Assembly: GCA_023423935.1 (NCBI GenBank)
Contig: JAFAEQ010000075.1
Location: 62,001-126,000, forward strand
Length of the DNA stretch: 64,000 bases
Source: Pseudomonadota bacterium
GTDB taxonomy: Bacteria > Pseudomonadota > Gammaproteobacteria > Steroidobacterales > Steroidobacteraceae
Reading direction: 5' to 3'
Shown: one piece after another, positions 27,097 through 36,253 of the stretch
Numbering within the stretch: the stretch's first letter is position 1
Layout: the number at the start of each line of letters is the position of its first letter
The notes under the pieces: model-generated
Databases searched by the model: none
Told to the model about the DNA's origin: nothing
Seen by the model: the letters and a program-made list of their open reading frames with translations, nothing else
Program-made: the position numbers and the translations under genes

Positions 27097-27410
27097 CCAT
27101 GCGTCGCCCAAGTATCACAACGGCCGTGTTGCTTAGTGTGATTGCGGAGATGTCAGCCTGCTCAGGCCACGATTCCGACTACATGCCTTATGACATGAAG
27201 GGCATGAACGCCTATCTCTACGATCAAGACGGTCGAGAGCACTTCGCTGGATTCTCAGATGGAAGTTATCTTGATCGCGAATCGCTGCTAAGCCAGTGCC
27301 GAAGCAACGCGTTCGCGAAGGCGCGCGGGCTGCACCTTGATGATAGGGACTGGGGTTACGTGTGCTGCACTGTAACCTCTGAGTCGAGTTGCGCAACAAA
27401 GGTGCGCTAA
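27090..27410 (+). CDS. Hypothetical lipoprotein-like protein
   Basis: About 106 residues. The N-terminus is hydrophobic and ends IAEMSACSG, a possible lipobox (MSA-C). The mature part has DRDWGYVCC, with Cys pairs that could form disulfides. The ATG at 27090 overlaps the end of the Cys-rich gene; an ATG at 27099 is also possible. It is probably part of the same transcript. Function unknown. Confidence 0.5.
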   Translation: MLAMRRPSITTAVLLSVIAEMSACSGHDSDYMPYDMKGMNAYLYDQDGREHFAGFSDGSYLDRESLLSQCRSNAFAKARGLHLDDRDWGYVCCTVTSESSCATKVR

Positions 27411-27659
27411 GTGGCTGGCGACAATCAGACAGACTTTGTCGATACGGCCGGCGCCGTCATTGGCGGGATCGCAGCAATGGTCACGTTCATTGCCATCATG
27501 ATCGCCGCCATTAACTCGGTGGGCTGGGTGATCGGCATCGCATTGGGTTGGATTCCAGCGTGCCTCGGATGCGGTATCGCGTACGCCCTGTTCAGGTATC
27601 TGTGGTGGGTGCTGGCGATCGCACTTGCATGGGGGGTCTTGAAAGCGCATGGCTCCTGA
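27411..27659 (+). CDS. Small inner-membrane protein
   Basis: An 82-residue protein with two or three membrane segments (GAVIGGIAAMVTFIAIMIAA and WWVLAIALAWGV). The start is a GTG placed directly after the TAA of the preceding gene, so the two are coupled. It is not recognised. Confidence 0.55.
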   Translation: MAGDNQTDFVDTAGAVIGGIAAMVTFIAIMIAAINSVGWVIGIALGWIPACLGCGIAYALFRYLWWVLAIALAWGVLKAHGS

Positions 27660-27684
27660 TTCGTTAACACAGAGGGATGTGACC

Positions 27685-28482
27685 ATGAAGCATGGTATTG
27701 CTACGTTCGCCGCGTGCCTAATCCTGGGCGGCTGCGCTTCCGGCTACAGCCAGTTCTATCAACCAAATCCGAATGCAGACAGCATGGTCAGCCGCCGTGT
27801 CGCGCCCGCTCCAGAAGAGCCCGCGCTCGAGCATGCATACGGGGATCCATCGGAAACGCTACAGCGCTACATGCGTCGTGGCTACGTCGTGCTCGGTGTT
27901 TCGTCGTTCAACAGCGGCGAGCCTGAGGACGATGACGACGCGATCGAGCAGGGAGCTGACATAGGTGCTGATCTCGTCGTTGTGCTTCAACCGCGGCACA
28001 CCGAGACCCGCACGTCCTCCATTCCGATCACCACGCCTACAAGCACCACTTCCTACACGAATGGCACGGCGACTGCGTACGGAAGCGGCGGGTTGGTTAC
28101 GGCGCAGGGTAGTGCCACGACAACAACGTACGGCACGCGAACCACGTATTTCCCGGTCACGATTCAACGCTTCGACTATGGCGCGATCTATCTCGTCAAG
28201 GTGCGTCAGTCCTTCGGCGCGTTCTTCCGTGAACTGTCAAATGAGGAGCGCCGGGAGCTTCAGACCAATCGCGGTGTATTGGTCACGACTATCGTAGATG
28301 ACACACCCGCCTTCGCGAGTGACATCCTTCCTGGAGACGTGATTGTCAGCTTCGGCGGAGAACAGGTGAGTGGACCACTTCGGGTGCAAGAACTGATTCA
28401 GCAGAATCGAGGGCGGGAGACCGAGATTGAACTGCTTCGTAATGGGAACCGGCTCTCGAAGGTTGTGACCCTGCGAGACTGA
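27685..28482 (+). CDS. Lipoprotein with C-terminal PDZ domain
   Basis: A 265-residue protein. The signal peptide ends LILGGC, a lipobox, so it is an outer- or inner-membrane lipoprotein. A Thr/Ser-rich middle (residues 115-165) is followed by a PDZ-like domain from about 205 (GVLVTTIVDDTPAFASDILP, then GDVIVSFGGEQV). No protease domain is present, so the PDZ part probably binds partner proteins. ATG at 27685, with GAGGGATG just before it; the longer frame start lacks this. Confidence 0.72.
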   Translation: MKHGIATFAACLILGGCASGYSQFYQPNPNADSMVSRRVAPAPEEPALEHAYGDPSETLQRYMRRGYVVLGVSSFNSGEPEDDDDAIEQGADIGADLVVVLQPRHTETRTSSIPITTPTSTTSYTNGTATAYGSGGLVTAQGSATTTTYGTRTTYFPVTIQRFDYGAIYLVKVRQSFGAFFRELSNEERRELQTNRGVLVTTIVDDTPAFASDILPGDVIVSFGGEQVSGPLRVQELIQQNRGRETEIELLRNGNRLSKVVTLRD

Positions 28483-28602
28483 CAAAGGACTCGCGGACGA
28501 TCGGCTTCCCAGCAAACTGACGCCGCATTTTGCTGAGTTCACTAGGTGCGTCGGTTGAGAAAAGAACCGAACGGTTCCGCTGCAAGGAATGAGGAGATTC
28601 AG

Positions 28603-28740
28603 ATGTGGGCTGACGAACATCCATATCTATTTATCTACTTCCTTGGCTGCGCGGCAGTGCTTGTTTGCTGCGCGTTCAACCTGGCCGTATTCACACGATT
28701 GCTTGGGTTACGAAGGCGAACGTTCTCTCGACGAACTTGA
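28603..28740 (+). CDS. Small membrane protein
   Basis: A 45-residue protein, MWADEHPYLFIYFLGCAAVL, with one membrane segment and a basic C-terminus (RRRTFSRR). GAGGAG lies before the ATG at 28603. Single-span small proteins of this sort are common; the function is unknown. Confidence 0.5.
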   Translation: MWADEHPYLFIYFLGCAAVLVCCAFNLAVFTRLLGLRRRTFSRRT

Positions 28741-29083
28741 AAAAACTGAATCCGCCTGAAGACGAAAGTCCCTCGCTGAAGTTCTTAGTGTGGAGTTGCG
28801 CGTTAGTTTTCGAAGCGGCTCTCTCTGAATTCCTTGCGACAGAACTATCCGTCCTTCGAGAAGCAACGCGCCCTCCAGAGTTTGGCAGCGGTTCCCGATG
28901 CCACGATCGCCTCGGCAGCTCTCGAATCTGAGGGCATTCGCAAACGGGGGTTGACGCTGGCTAGCGTTGGCCGCGAGTCATGCGGATGAAGTGCGGTCAT
29001 GGCAAGTGGGGTGCGCAAGTCTTTTTGCGCGGGACTGTACGGGGCATCCTGAACCGTCACGGACCGACGGTCACAATCCCTCG
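28741..29083. other. Gap without a supported gene
   Basis: Between the last small envelope gene and the mnmE stop. Only overlapping short frames are present on both strands, none with protein-like composition. No clear terminator hairpin with a T run was found. Confidence 0.5.
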
Positions 29084-30436
29084 CTACTTTCCGATACAGA
29101 ACGAACTGAAAATCTTCCCCAGCAGATCGTCCGAGCTGAATTCGCCGGTGATCTCTCCGAGCGACTGCTGACACAAACGCAATTCCTCTGCCATCAGCTC
29201 GCCGGCGCGGCGCTCGTGGAGATGCCGCAGCGCCTGTTCGAGATGTTCGTGCGCCCGATTAAGGGCATCGAGGTGGCGACGGCGGGCGAGGAACACTCCC
29301 GCATCTGTGCCGTGGTAGCCGACGCATTCCTTCAGATGTTCGCGCAGCAGATTCATGCCTTCGCCGGTCGTGGCGGAGACGTACACGCGCGGCGGAGAGG
29401 TTTGCTGTAGTCGTGGCGATGAATCGATCGCATCGACTTTGTTGAAGACCCAGGTGACGGGGACATCGCGTGCGAGGATCCGAGTTTCCTCCTGAATCGC
29501 TTCGTCATCGAGGCCGCGGGTTGCATCGATGACGTACAGGATGCGATCGGCGCGCGCCATCTCTGCGTGTGCTCGACGGATGCCTTCGCTTTCGACGACA
29601 TCTGCTTCTTCGCGCAAGCCCGCGGTATCGGCGATGTGCAGTGGCATGCCGTCGATGTTGATGCGCTCGCGCAATACGTCGCGTGTCGTGCCGGGAATGT
29701 CGGTGACGATGGCGGCGTCGTATCCGGCAAGTCGATTGAGCAAGCTCGACTTGCCTGCGTTCGGTCGGCCCGCGATGACGACGGTGATGCCTTCGCGCAG
29801 CAACGCGCCTTGCTGGGCATTCGCGAGAATCTGGTCGCACATGTCGCGCGCGTTGGCGATGCGATCGCGCACGGCGGTGTCGGCGAGAAAGTCGATCTCC
29901 TCTTCGGGGAAATCGATCGCCGCTTCGACGTGCATGCGTGCTTCGATGACCGCTTCGGTGAGTGCATGAACGAGCGCGGAGAATTCGCCTTGCAGAGAGC
30001 GGACGGCGGCGCGTGCGGCTTGCGAGGATCCGCTGTCGATCAGATCTGCAATGGCTTCGGCTTGTGCGAGATCGATCTTGTCGTTGAGGAACGCGCGGCG
30101 GCTGAATTCGCCGGGCTGTGCAACGCGCGCGCCGAGCGCCACTACGCGCGACAGCAGCATATCGAGGATCACGGCGCCGCCATGTCCGTGGAGTTCGAGG
30201 ACATCTTCGCCCGTGAACGATGCGGGCGCGGGAAAGAACAGAGCGATGCCGCCATCGAGCATCTCGCCGTGCTCATCGCGGAAGCTGCGCAGTGCAGTGC
30301 GGCGCGCAGGAGGGACGTCGCCCAGCACCTGTTCGGCAATGTGTCTGACGCGCGGTCCGGAAATGCGAATGACGCCAATACCGCCGCGGCCGCTCGCAGT
30401 CGCTACTGCGGCAATAGTGTCCGAGTCTGGATTCAT
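29084..30436 (-). CDS. mnmE: MnmE, tRNA U34 modification GTPase
   Basis: A 450-residue GTPase that, with MnmG, adds aminomethyl or carboxymethylaminomethyl groups at U34 of tRNAs. N-terminal folate-binding domain (IAAVATASGRGGIGVIRISG), G domain with GRPNAGKSS near 221 and DTAGLRE, and the obligatory C-terminal CIGK. The ATG overlaps the stop of the kinase gene upstream (ATGA), so its translation is coupled to an unusual neighbour instead of following yidC directly. Confidence 0.97.
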   Translation of the reverse strand: MNPDSDTIAAVATASGRGGIGVIRISGPRVRHIAEQVLGDVPPARRTALRSFRDEHGEMLDGGIALFFPAPASFTGEDVLELHGHGGAVILDMLLSRVVALGARVAQPGEFSRRAFLNDKIDLAQAEAIADLIDSGSSQAARAAVRSLQGEFSALVHALTEAVIEARMHVEAAIDFPEEEIDFLADTAVRDRIANARDMCDQILANAQQGALLREGITVVIAGRPNAGKSSLLNRLAGYDAAIVTDIPGTTRDVLRERINIDGMPLHIADTAGLREEADVVESEGIRRAHAEMARADRILYVIDATRGLDDEAIQEETRILARDVPVTWVFNKVDAIDSSPRLQQTSPPRVYVSATTGEGMNLLREHLKECVGYHGTDAGVFLARRRHLDALNRAHEHLEQALRHLHERRAGELMAEELRLCQQSLGEITGEFSSDDLLGKIFSSFCIGK

Positions 30437-33123
30437 CGCGCGGATACGTCTGCGCCGGAGGAATGTTCCTGCAGCAAAGTCTCGTGGATGCCGTTCTGAT
30501 CCTGCAACTTTGAGTCTGCCAACAACGCTTCACCCTGTTCTCGTTCGCCCCGATCGATCATGAGATTGCCGCGAAGAGCATTCAGACGCGCTGTCCAGCC
30601 GCTGCCGCCGAGCGCCGCCTGCAGTTTCTCAGGCTGCAAAGCCGCAGCGAGGCGGGTGGCTTCTTCGATGCGGCCGAGCCCGCGCAGGGCTGAGGCGAGC
30701 CAGAACGCGGCACCTTGCGAATCGGCGCTACCGCTGCCGAAGACTTTCTCCAATCCGGCGCGAGCGGTCCAGAGCTTTTCTACCGCGAGCAGATGTTGTC
30801 CGTTGAGGTGGTCGATGGCGCCGAGCAGACCCAGCGCATTGAGCGCTTTTTCCTGATCCTCGCCCACTTCGAGCAGCATGGTCCGTCCGCGCAGCAGATA
30901 GGCCTTCGCTTCATCGAGCTTGCCCATGTGCATGTAGAAAGCGCCGGCCTCGACCAGCGCCTGGCCGACCGTGAATGCGTCGGCATCGCCGACGCCGGAT
31001 TCAAGCGTGGACAGCGCTCGTTGCATCTGACGCTCCGCATAGTCGGCTTCGTCGATCTGCTGCAGCGCCTTCGCATAACCGAGTCGTGCATAGCCGACGA
31101 GTGCTGGCCCGACGGCGGCGTCATTCTGCTGCAGCAGCAGATCTGCATAGAGACGCGCCGCTTCGGTATGTCGACCCAGGCAGTTCAATGTCTCGCCGAT
31201 CCAGGAACGGACGTTGAATCGATTGAACGTCGTCTCGTCGGAGGCAGGCAGCTCGATCTGTTCGGCTGCCTGCAGATCAGCAAGCGCTCCGCTGCAATCT
31301 TTGCGCGCCGCGCGAAGCATGCCGCGCATGGCGAATGACTTGAAGGCAGTTTCACTATTGCGCAGCGCAGGGCTGGTCAAGCCATCGATCTCACCGAGCA
31401 CGGTTTCGGCGTCGATGAACTTGGATTGCTCGAGCAGCGTCATCGCGAGTGCGTAAGAGGCGACCTGCGTGCGCTCGTGATTCGAACCGTGTGCGCGTCT
31501 GAGCAGCTCCACGGCCTGACGCTGCTGATCTTCTGCGCCCCCATACTCGCCGAGACCAGAGAGCCCATGACCGATGCCGAGACGAATCCAGCCTTCGCTG
31601 CCCGGGTTGTCGCTGAAGCGCTCGCCGACAGTCGCTGCCGCGTTGCGAAGTACGCGTCGCATGCTGGGATCGGGATCGCTATCCGTTTTGAGTGAACCGG
31701 TATTGGCGAGCACATCCCAGCTGAGAAAGTTGTTGACGGCATCCGACTGAGCGCGCGCATCGCGTGCATCGTTGTACAGCCACACACTCGTACCCAGTCC
31801 GGCTGTGAGCGTGAGCATGGCTGCGATCACCCACGGTCGACGCACACGACTTCGTTGCAAAGCCTGCTGAGCGGCGAGCGCGCGCTGCTCGATCTGCAGA
31901 TGAGCTTCGCGTTCGGCATGTCGTGCCGGGAGGTTACGCAGTCGAGTCGTCAGTTCGGCCACGCTCTGGAATCGCAGCGTCGCATCGCCATCGGTCGCGC
32001 GTGCGATGTCTTCCCGAAGCAGCGGATCGTCGATGCTGCGTTCCCAGCCAGGCACCATGGGACGCCGCAGATCGCCGGCCACCAGCTGATACAGCATCAC
32101 ACCCAATGCGTAGACATCATTCGCCGCCGTGGGCGTCGCGCCTGCCAGCAGCTCCGGCGCCATATATAAAGGAGTGCCGCTGCTCGAATCGCGCAGCACG
32201 CTTGCGGTCATCGTGAGGCCGAGCCCGGTGATGCCGTACTCGGCGAGGCGCTCGGGGTCGAGCAGTTTGCTGCTGCCGAAGTCGGTCAGGCGCACGCGCC
32301 AGCCCTGATCTTCGGCGCTGATCAACACATTGGCCGGCTTCAGGTCCTTATGCAGGACACCGATGCTGTGCGCAGCGGCCACCGCATCGGCGATCTGCAG
32401 AAACAGATCGATGCGCTCCTGGAGCGAGAGCGTCGCGAACCGCGCGGGCTCCTCCGACCACTTGAGCAAGTCCTCGCCGCCGTACTCGCATTCGAGAAAG
32501 AAGGGCGGTGTCTCGAAATTCCAGTCGAGCACGCGCGCGAAATCGCGGCGCTCGCCGAGATTGGTCTGCAGCAGTCTCGACAACGTGGCTTCGCGTTTCA
32601 GGCTCGCGAGCCGACGGCCATCGGAGCTGAACTTGTAAACGCGTCGTTCGCGAGTCTTCTGCTGCCGGGCTACCCACACTTCGTTGTCGCTCGAGCGGCC
32701 GATCATGGCCTCGAGTTGGAAATGCGGGCGTTGCGGGACGGGGGCGCCCGCGGCGAGCTGCAGATCGCTGCTATGAGCAACGCCGACTGCGGTGCGTTCC
32801 AGCGGCCCGTCGAATCGATACCCGACGCGGGACTGCGTAACGATGCGGGCGGCATTGTCGGGGCCCAGTGCACCGCGCAGCTTGGCCATGGCATTCGCGA
32901 CGACGTTGTCGACCGTCGGCCGGTTCTCCCAGACGACTTCGAGCAACTCCTCCTTGGTCACCACCTCGCCAGGATGCGCGAGCAGATACGCGAGGATCTC
33001 GAGCGGCTTGCGCTGCACGGTGACGGGCTCACCGTCCACGCGCAGCTCGAAACGGAGCTCATCGAACTCCGCCGTGCCGAAGCGAAAGCGATAGAGCGAG
33101 GCAGAAGGTTCGCGAGTGCTCAT
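30433..33123 (-). CDS. Winged-helix / Ser-Thr kinase / TPR fusion protein
   Basis: An 896-residue protein with three parts. Residues 10-105 form an OmpR-type winged helix (LEILAYLLAHPGEVVTKEEL, GYRFDGP). Residues 135-420 form a protein kinase with Lys in RVYKF, HKDLKPAN as catalytic loop, TDFGSSK and MAPELL, all intact. A membrane segment follows at about 440-460 (WVIAAMLTLTAGLGTSVWLY), and the rest is TPR-like helical repeats, probably periplasmic. It joins DNA binding, phosphorylation and an outer sensor in one chain. The stop overlaps the mnmE start. Similar fusions occur in some gammaproteobacteria; the ligand is unknown. Confidence 0.88.
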   Translation of the reverse strand: MSTREPSASLYRFRFGTAEFDELRFELRVDGEPVTVQRKPLEILAYLLAHPGEVVTKEELLEVVWENRPTVDNVVANAMAKLRGALGPDNAARIVTQSRVGYRFDGPLERTAVGVAHSSDLQLAAGAPVPQRPHFQLEAMIGRSSDNEVWVARQQKTRERRVYKFSSDGRRLASLKREATLSRLLQTNLGERRDFARVLDWNFETPPFFLECEYGGEDLLKWSEEPARFATLSLQERIDLFLQIADAVAAAHSIGVLHKDLKPANVLISAEDQGWRVRLTDFGSSKLLDPERLAEYGITGLGLTMTASVLRDSSSGTPLYMAPELLAGATPTAANDVYALGVMLYQLVAGDLRRPMVPGWERSIDDPLLREDIARATDGDATLRFQSVAELTTRLRNLPARHAEREAHLQIEQRALAAQQALQRSRVRRPWVIAAMLTLTAGLGTSVWLYNDARDARAQSDAVNNFLSWDVLANTGSLKTDSDPDPSMRRVLRNAAATVGERFSDNPGSEGWIRLGIGHGLSGLGEYGGAEDQQRQAVELLRRAHGSNHERTQVASYALAMTLLEQSKFIDAETVLGEIDGLTSPALRNSETAFKSFAMRGMLRAARKDCSGALADLQAAEQIELPASDETTFNRFNVRSWIGETLNCLGRHTEAARLYADLLLQQNDAAVGPALVGYARLGYAKALQQIDEADYAERQMQRALSTLESGVGDADAFTVGQALVEAGAFYMHMGKLDEAKAYLLRGRTMLLEVGEDQEKALNALGLLGAIDHLNGQHLLAVEKLWTARAGLEKVFGSGSADSQGAAFWLASALRGLGRIEEATRLAAALQPEKLQAALGGSGWTARLNALRGNLMIDRGEREQGEALLADSKLQDQNGIHETLLQEHSSGADVSAR

Positions 33124-33316
33124 TCGAACGACCCGATCAAGCCGAAGCGCCGCATAAGTCTCTGTCCTGTTTTGTTTTTCTGGCGGGTTAGAAATCGGTT
33201 AGCGCGGCGTGAGGACCGCAGCACACCGACGCGCTTCACTGTGCTCGCTGGATTCTAGCCGGCCCGCCCGCCGGATCGAGTCCCACATCGATTTTTCAAC
33301 ACTCGAGGGGAGTTTC

Positions 33317-34300
33317 ATGCGAGCAGCAATCGTTGCGTTCGCGCTGTGTAGCGCGGGCCTGTTGACGGCGTGCGGGTCGAAATCGGAAAACCCGGCGTCC
33401 AGGGCCGACACCCGCTCAGCCGCTAAGTCATCGGCGAAAGGCCAGGTGAGTGCGACGGCGGCGGAAGTCGCCGAGGAGGCACGCGGCAAAGTCAGATGTC
33501 CGCCAAAGATCGCGACGCCGGCTCGCCCGAGCAGTGCTCCGGTGGACGACGTCGTCGGCGTGCGGCCCGGCATGACGTATGAGGAAGCCGCGAATACCGT
33601 GCTGTGCTCGCACGATCTGCTCGTCGTCCAGGAAGACAAGGCGCGGCGTTTCAATATCCAGACCTACGGCCAGCAGATCCGCCAGGGATTCACGGCACGG
33701 TTTGCGGTCGATCGCGTCGAGCGAACTTCGCAGCAGATCATGAAGGATCTGCAGGACAGCGCCATGGCGCGCGGCACGAATCGCGTCGTTCGCGATATGC
33801 AGCCGGGGCAGGCCAAGTGGTATGTCGCAACGATGGGGTTGCCGGGGCAGGAGCGCGTGATGAGTGCAGCACGCGAGGAATGGTTCGACTCCGGGCGCAA
33901 TCCGACTTTGCAGGGCATCGAACAGGCGTTGATCGGCAAGTACGGTCAACCGACGCAGATCCAGCGCCAGCCCGGTCAATCGCTGCTCACCTGGTCCTAT
34001 GACACGCGTCAGCGACCGATCACCGAAACCTCGCCGCTCTATCAACGCTGTTATGGCACTGCCGATCCTGATGGGAGCACGAGCTTTTCGCCGGACTGCG
34101 GCATCGTCGTGTCGGCTCGTGTCCAGGGGCTGCGAGAGAACCCGGATCTGGCCGAGTATCTTCAGGTCGGCGTGATCGATCAGGCGAATGGTTACGAGCT
34201 GCTCACGAGCACCGAGCAGGGACTGCAGCGGCTCGAGAACGAGCGTCGCGCGCGCGAAGTGCAGGAAGCCTCCAAGAACGCCGTCGCACCGAAGCTCTGA
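33317..34300 (+). CDS. Lipoprotein of unknown function
   Basis: A 327-residue protein. The signal peptide ends LLTACG, a lipobox. It contains no recognised domain; a GVRPGMTYEEAANTVLCSHD stretch near residue 85 looks like an SmpA/OmlA-type 'G-M-t-x-x-ev' turn, as in small outer-membrane assembly lipoproteins, and KYGQPTQIQRQPGQSLLTWS near 215 fits the same style. GAGGGGAG precedes the ATG at 33317. First gene of a three-gene operon (nine bases to the next gene). Confidence 0.6.
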   Translation: MRAAIVAFALCSAGLLTACGSKSENPASRADTRSAAKSSAKGQVSATAAEVAEEARGKVRCPPKIATPARPSSAPVDDVVGVRPGMTYEEAANTVLCSHDLLVVQEDKARRFNIQTYGQQIRQGFTARFAVDRVERTSQQIMKDLQDSAMARGTNRVVRDMQPGQAKWYVATMGLPGQERVMSAAREEWFDSGRNPTLQGIEQALIGKYGQPTQIQRQPGQSLLTWSYDTRQRPITETSPLYQRCYGTADPDGSTSFSPDCGIVVSARVQGLRENPDLAEYLQVGVIDQANGYELLTSTEQGLQRLENERRAREVQEASKNAVAPKL

Positions 34301-34309
34301 GGTGCCGAC

Positions 34310-35023
34310 ATGCGTACTTCTGCTGTTTTATTCGTGACGCTGTTAGCCGGATGCGGAAATGAAAGCGCGCCGTTGGCAGCCGCCGACGGGACCGATTCGG
34401 TGTCGAGCGCTACGGTTGCCTCCTCAACGACACGGGTCGCTACATATCCGACGTTCAAGGATCGAGCAGGCGAGCTCGTCAATCCCGACGAAAGCAGCAT
34501 GGTGATGCTGTACTTCGATCTCTCCGCGATGACGCCTCCGCTCGATCAATGGGTCGAAGAGGACACACGCGTGCAGATGGCGCCGGGTGCAAAGAAAGCG
34601 GCGTTGCGCTCGCAGGTCCGTAGCGAGCTGGAAGCGACCGCTGCATCGGTGCGCAATGTGGGTGTGATTCGCGTGTCGATCAGCACACAGCTCAGCCCCT
34701 ACGACACGACCTATGGCGAGTACACGATCAGCGGTCTCGCGCCGAGTTCGTTGCTGACCTTCAAATCGATGGGGCAGGAGGTGTCGCTGCGTTTCGGTAA
34801 CGGACGTGCCGCGCAGATCTGGGCGGTCCCACAGCCGCAGGCTCAGAGCATCGACGATGCATTGGGCTATGACCGAAGCGTCACCGTCGATGCGCTGCTG
34901 CATATCAGCGGCGTACAGCCCGCACCACGCGGCGGAACGATCGTCGCTGACGTCGTGGAGTACGAACTTCATCAGACGCGCGATCAGCGACTTCTTGCGC
35001 GCGTGACCGTTCCGCGCTCCTGA
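34310..35023 (+). CDS. Lipoprotein of unknown function
   Basis: A 237-residue protein with signal peptide and lipobox LLAGC. The mature part is mainly beta and includes a VMLYFDLSAMTPPLDQWVEE stretch and a C-terminal TIVADVVEYELHQTRDQRLL. I do not recognise it, although it is reminiscent of DUF4852 proteins. It is nine bases after the preceding lipoprotein gene and 23 bases before the next, so the three are probably one envelope operon. Confidence 0.55.
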   Translation: MRTSAVLFVTLLAGCGNESAPLAAADGTDSVSSATVASSTTRVATYPTFKDRAGELVNPDESSMVMLYFDLSAMTPPLDQWVEEDTRVQMAPGAKKAALRSQVRSELEATAASVRNVGVIRVSISTQLSPYDTTYGEYTISGLAPSSLLTFKSMGQEVSLRFGNGRAAQIWAVPQPQAQSIDDALGYDRSVTVDALLHISGVQPAPRGGTIVADVVEYELHQTRDQRLLARVTVPRS

Positions 35024-35046
35024 CTCCATCCAATTCAGGTGATCTC

Positions 35047-36189
35047 ATGAAAGCAATCGATCTGATGCGGCATGCCGCACTCATTGGGCTGACGCTTGCG
35101 CTGTTCTGTGTGGCTTCGTCTGCAACCGCCGCTTGCAGCGAGGGACAGTTCTGTTCCGAGACTTCGACGTTCGTTGCACAGCTCACCGATTTTCGGACGA
35201 GCACGCAAGGCAGCGTGCGCGTCGGAACGGCAACGCTGCGCTTCCAGAATCGCGGCAGTCAGCCACTGACGCTCGCCTACGTGAGCGGTTCTGGTGTGCT
35301 CATCGACGATCAGGGCAATCGCTACAGCGTCGATGACTATCGCAATCGAAATGCAGTGCGCGCGATCGGCATCATTGCTCGCAGCACGTTCGATCCGAAG
35401 TTCGTGCTGCCTGCCGGTGAAAGTGCAGACGCACGTTTCGAGTTCACCTGGTATCCGGGCAAGAAGATCGTAGGCACCGTTTTTCAAATGGAATTGACGG
35501 TACGCGAGATCGATTCGATGGCCGGCGGGCAGCAAAAACTCGGCCGCGAACATGCACTCGCATTCCAGGGATTGAAGGACAACCTGGTGGGCATGCAAGG
35601 AGCAAGTGCGGCGATTGCGCCCACGGGCACCGCGAGTTCATCCGCGCCGCTTGCGACCACGAGCGATCCTTGTGCAGCAAATCCACGATGTCGCAATGCC
35701 GGACCGTTCATTGCCGAGATCGTGCAGGTGACGGCCAGCACGCAAGGCAACACGCATCTGGTGCGCACCACCCTCAAGCTTCGCAACGTCGGCGATCAGC
35801 CGCTGATTCTCGGCTACGTCACCAGCTCCGGTGTGATGGTCGACAACTACGGCAATCGCTACATCGTGGATTCGCGCTCGAATAGCAATGTGCAAGGCAT
35901 CGGTCAGGTGACGCGCAGCAAAGCCGATCCGCAATTCGTTCTACGGCCGGGCGAATCGCGTAACGCGGTGCTGCAGTACAGCCGTTACGTAGGCAAGACG
36001 GCCATCGGAACCGTGTTCGCGCCGGACTTTTCGATCAAGGAGCTCGAGATCCTGCCGAGCCAGCAGATCCGTGAAGTGCGTGAATATTCGCTGAGCTTCA
36101 ACAACGTGACGGCCGGCGGTTCAGGATCGATGGATGACGCGGCGCGCGAGTTGAGCGAGGGATTGAAGTCGCTCTTCAAGAAGAAGTGA
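35047..36189 (+). CDS. Exported protein with two copies of a beta-sandwich repeat
   Basis: A 380-residue protein with a signal peptide (cleavage after SATA-A). Residues 40-180 and 215-355 are internal repeats: both contain a Cys pair, a QLTDFRTSTQGSV or QVTASTQGNT strand, a RFQNRGSQPLTL or KLRNVGDQPLIL strand, a GSGVLIDDQGNRY or SSGVMVDNYGNRY strand, and a FVLPAGES or FVLRPGES strand. The pattern looks like an immunoglobulin-like beta sandwich. Ligand and partners are unknown. Third gene of the operon; a strong hairpin follows. Confidence 0.65.
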   Translation: MKAIDLMRHAALIGLTLALFCVASSATAACSEGQFCSETSTFVAQLTDFRTSTQGSVRVGTATLRFQNRGSQPLTLAYVSGSGVLIDDQGNRYSVDDYRNRNAVRAIGIIARSTFDPKFVLPAGESADARFEFTWYPGKKIVGTVFQMELTVREIDSMAGGQQKLGREHALAFQGLKDNLVGMQGASAAIAPTGTASSSAPLATTSDPCAANPRCRNAGPFIAEIVQVTASTQGNTHLVRTTLKLRNVGDQPLILGYVTSSGVMVDNYGNRYIVDSRSNSNVQGIGQVTRSKADPQFVLRPGESRNAVLQYSRYVGKTAIGTVFAPDFSIKELEILPSQQIREVREYSLSFNNVTAGGSGSMDDAARELSEGLKSLFKKK

Positions 36190-36211
36190 GCGGCACTGAC
36201 CGATCAGCAGA

Positions 36212-36242
36212 CGGGGCGATCCCTCGTAGAGAGATCGCCCCG
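36212..36242. terminator. Bidirectional terminator hairpin
   Basis: CGGGGCGATC and GATCGCCCCG form a perfect ten-base stem around an eleven-base loop, between two convergent genes (the exported repeat protein and yidC). No T run, so it probably serves both directions. Confidence 0.7.
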
Positions 36243-36253
36243 CCATCGAAGCA

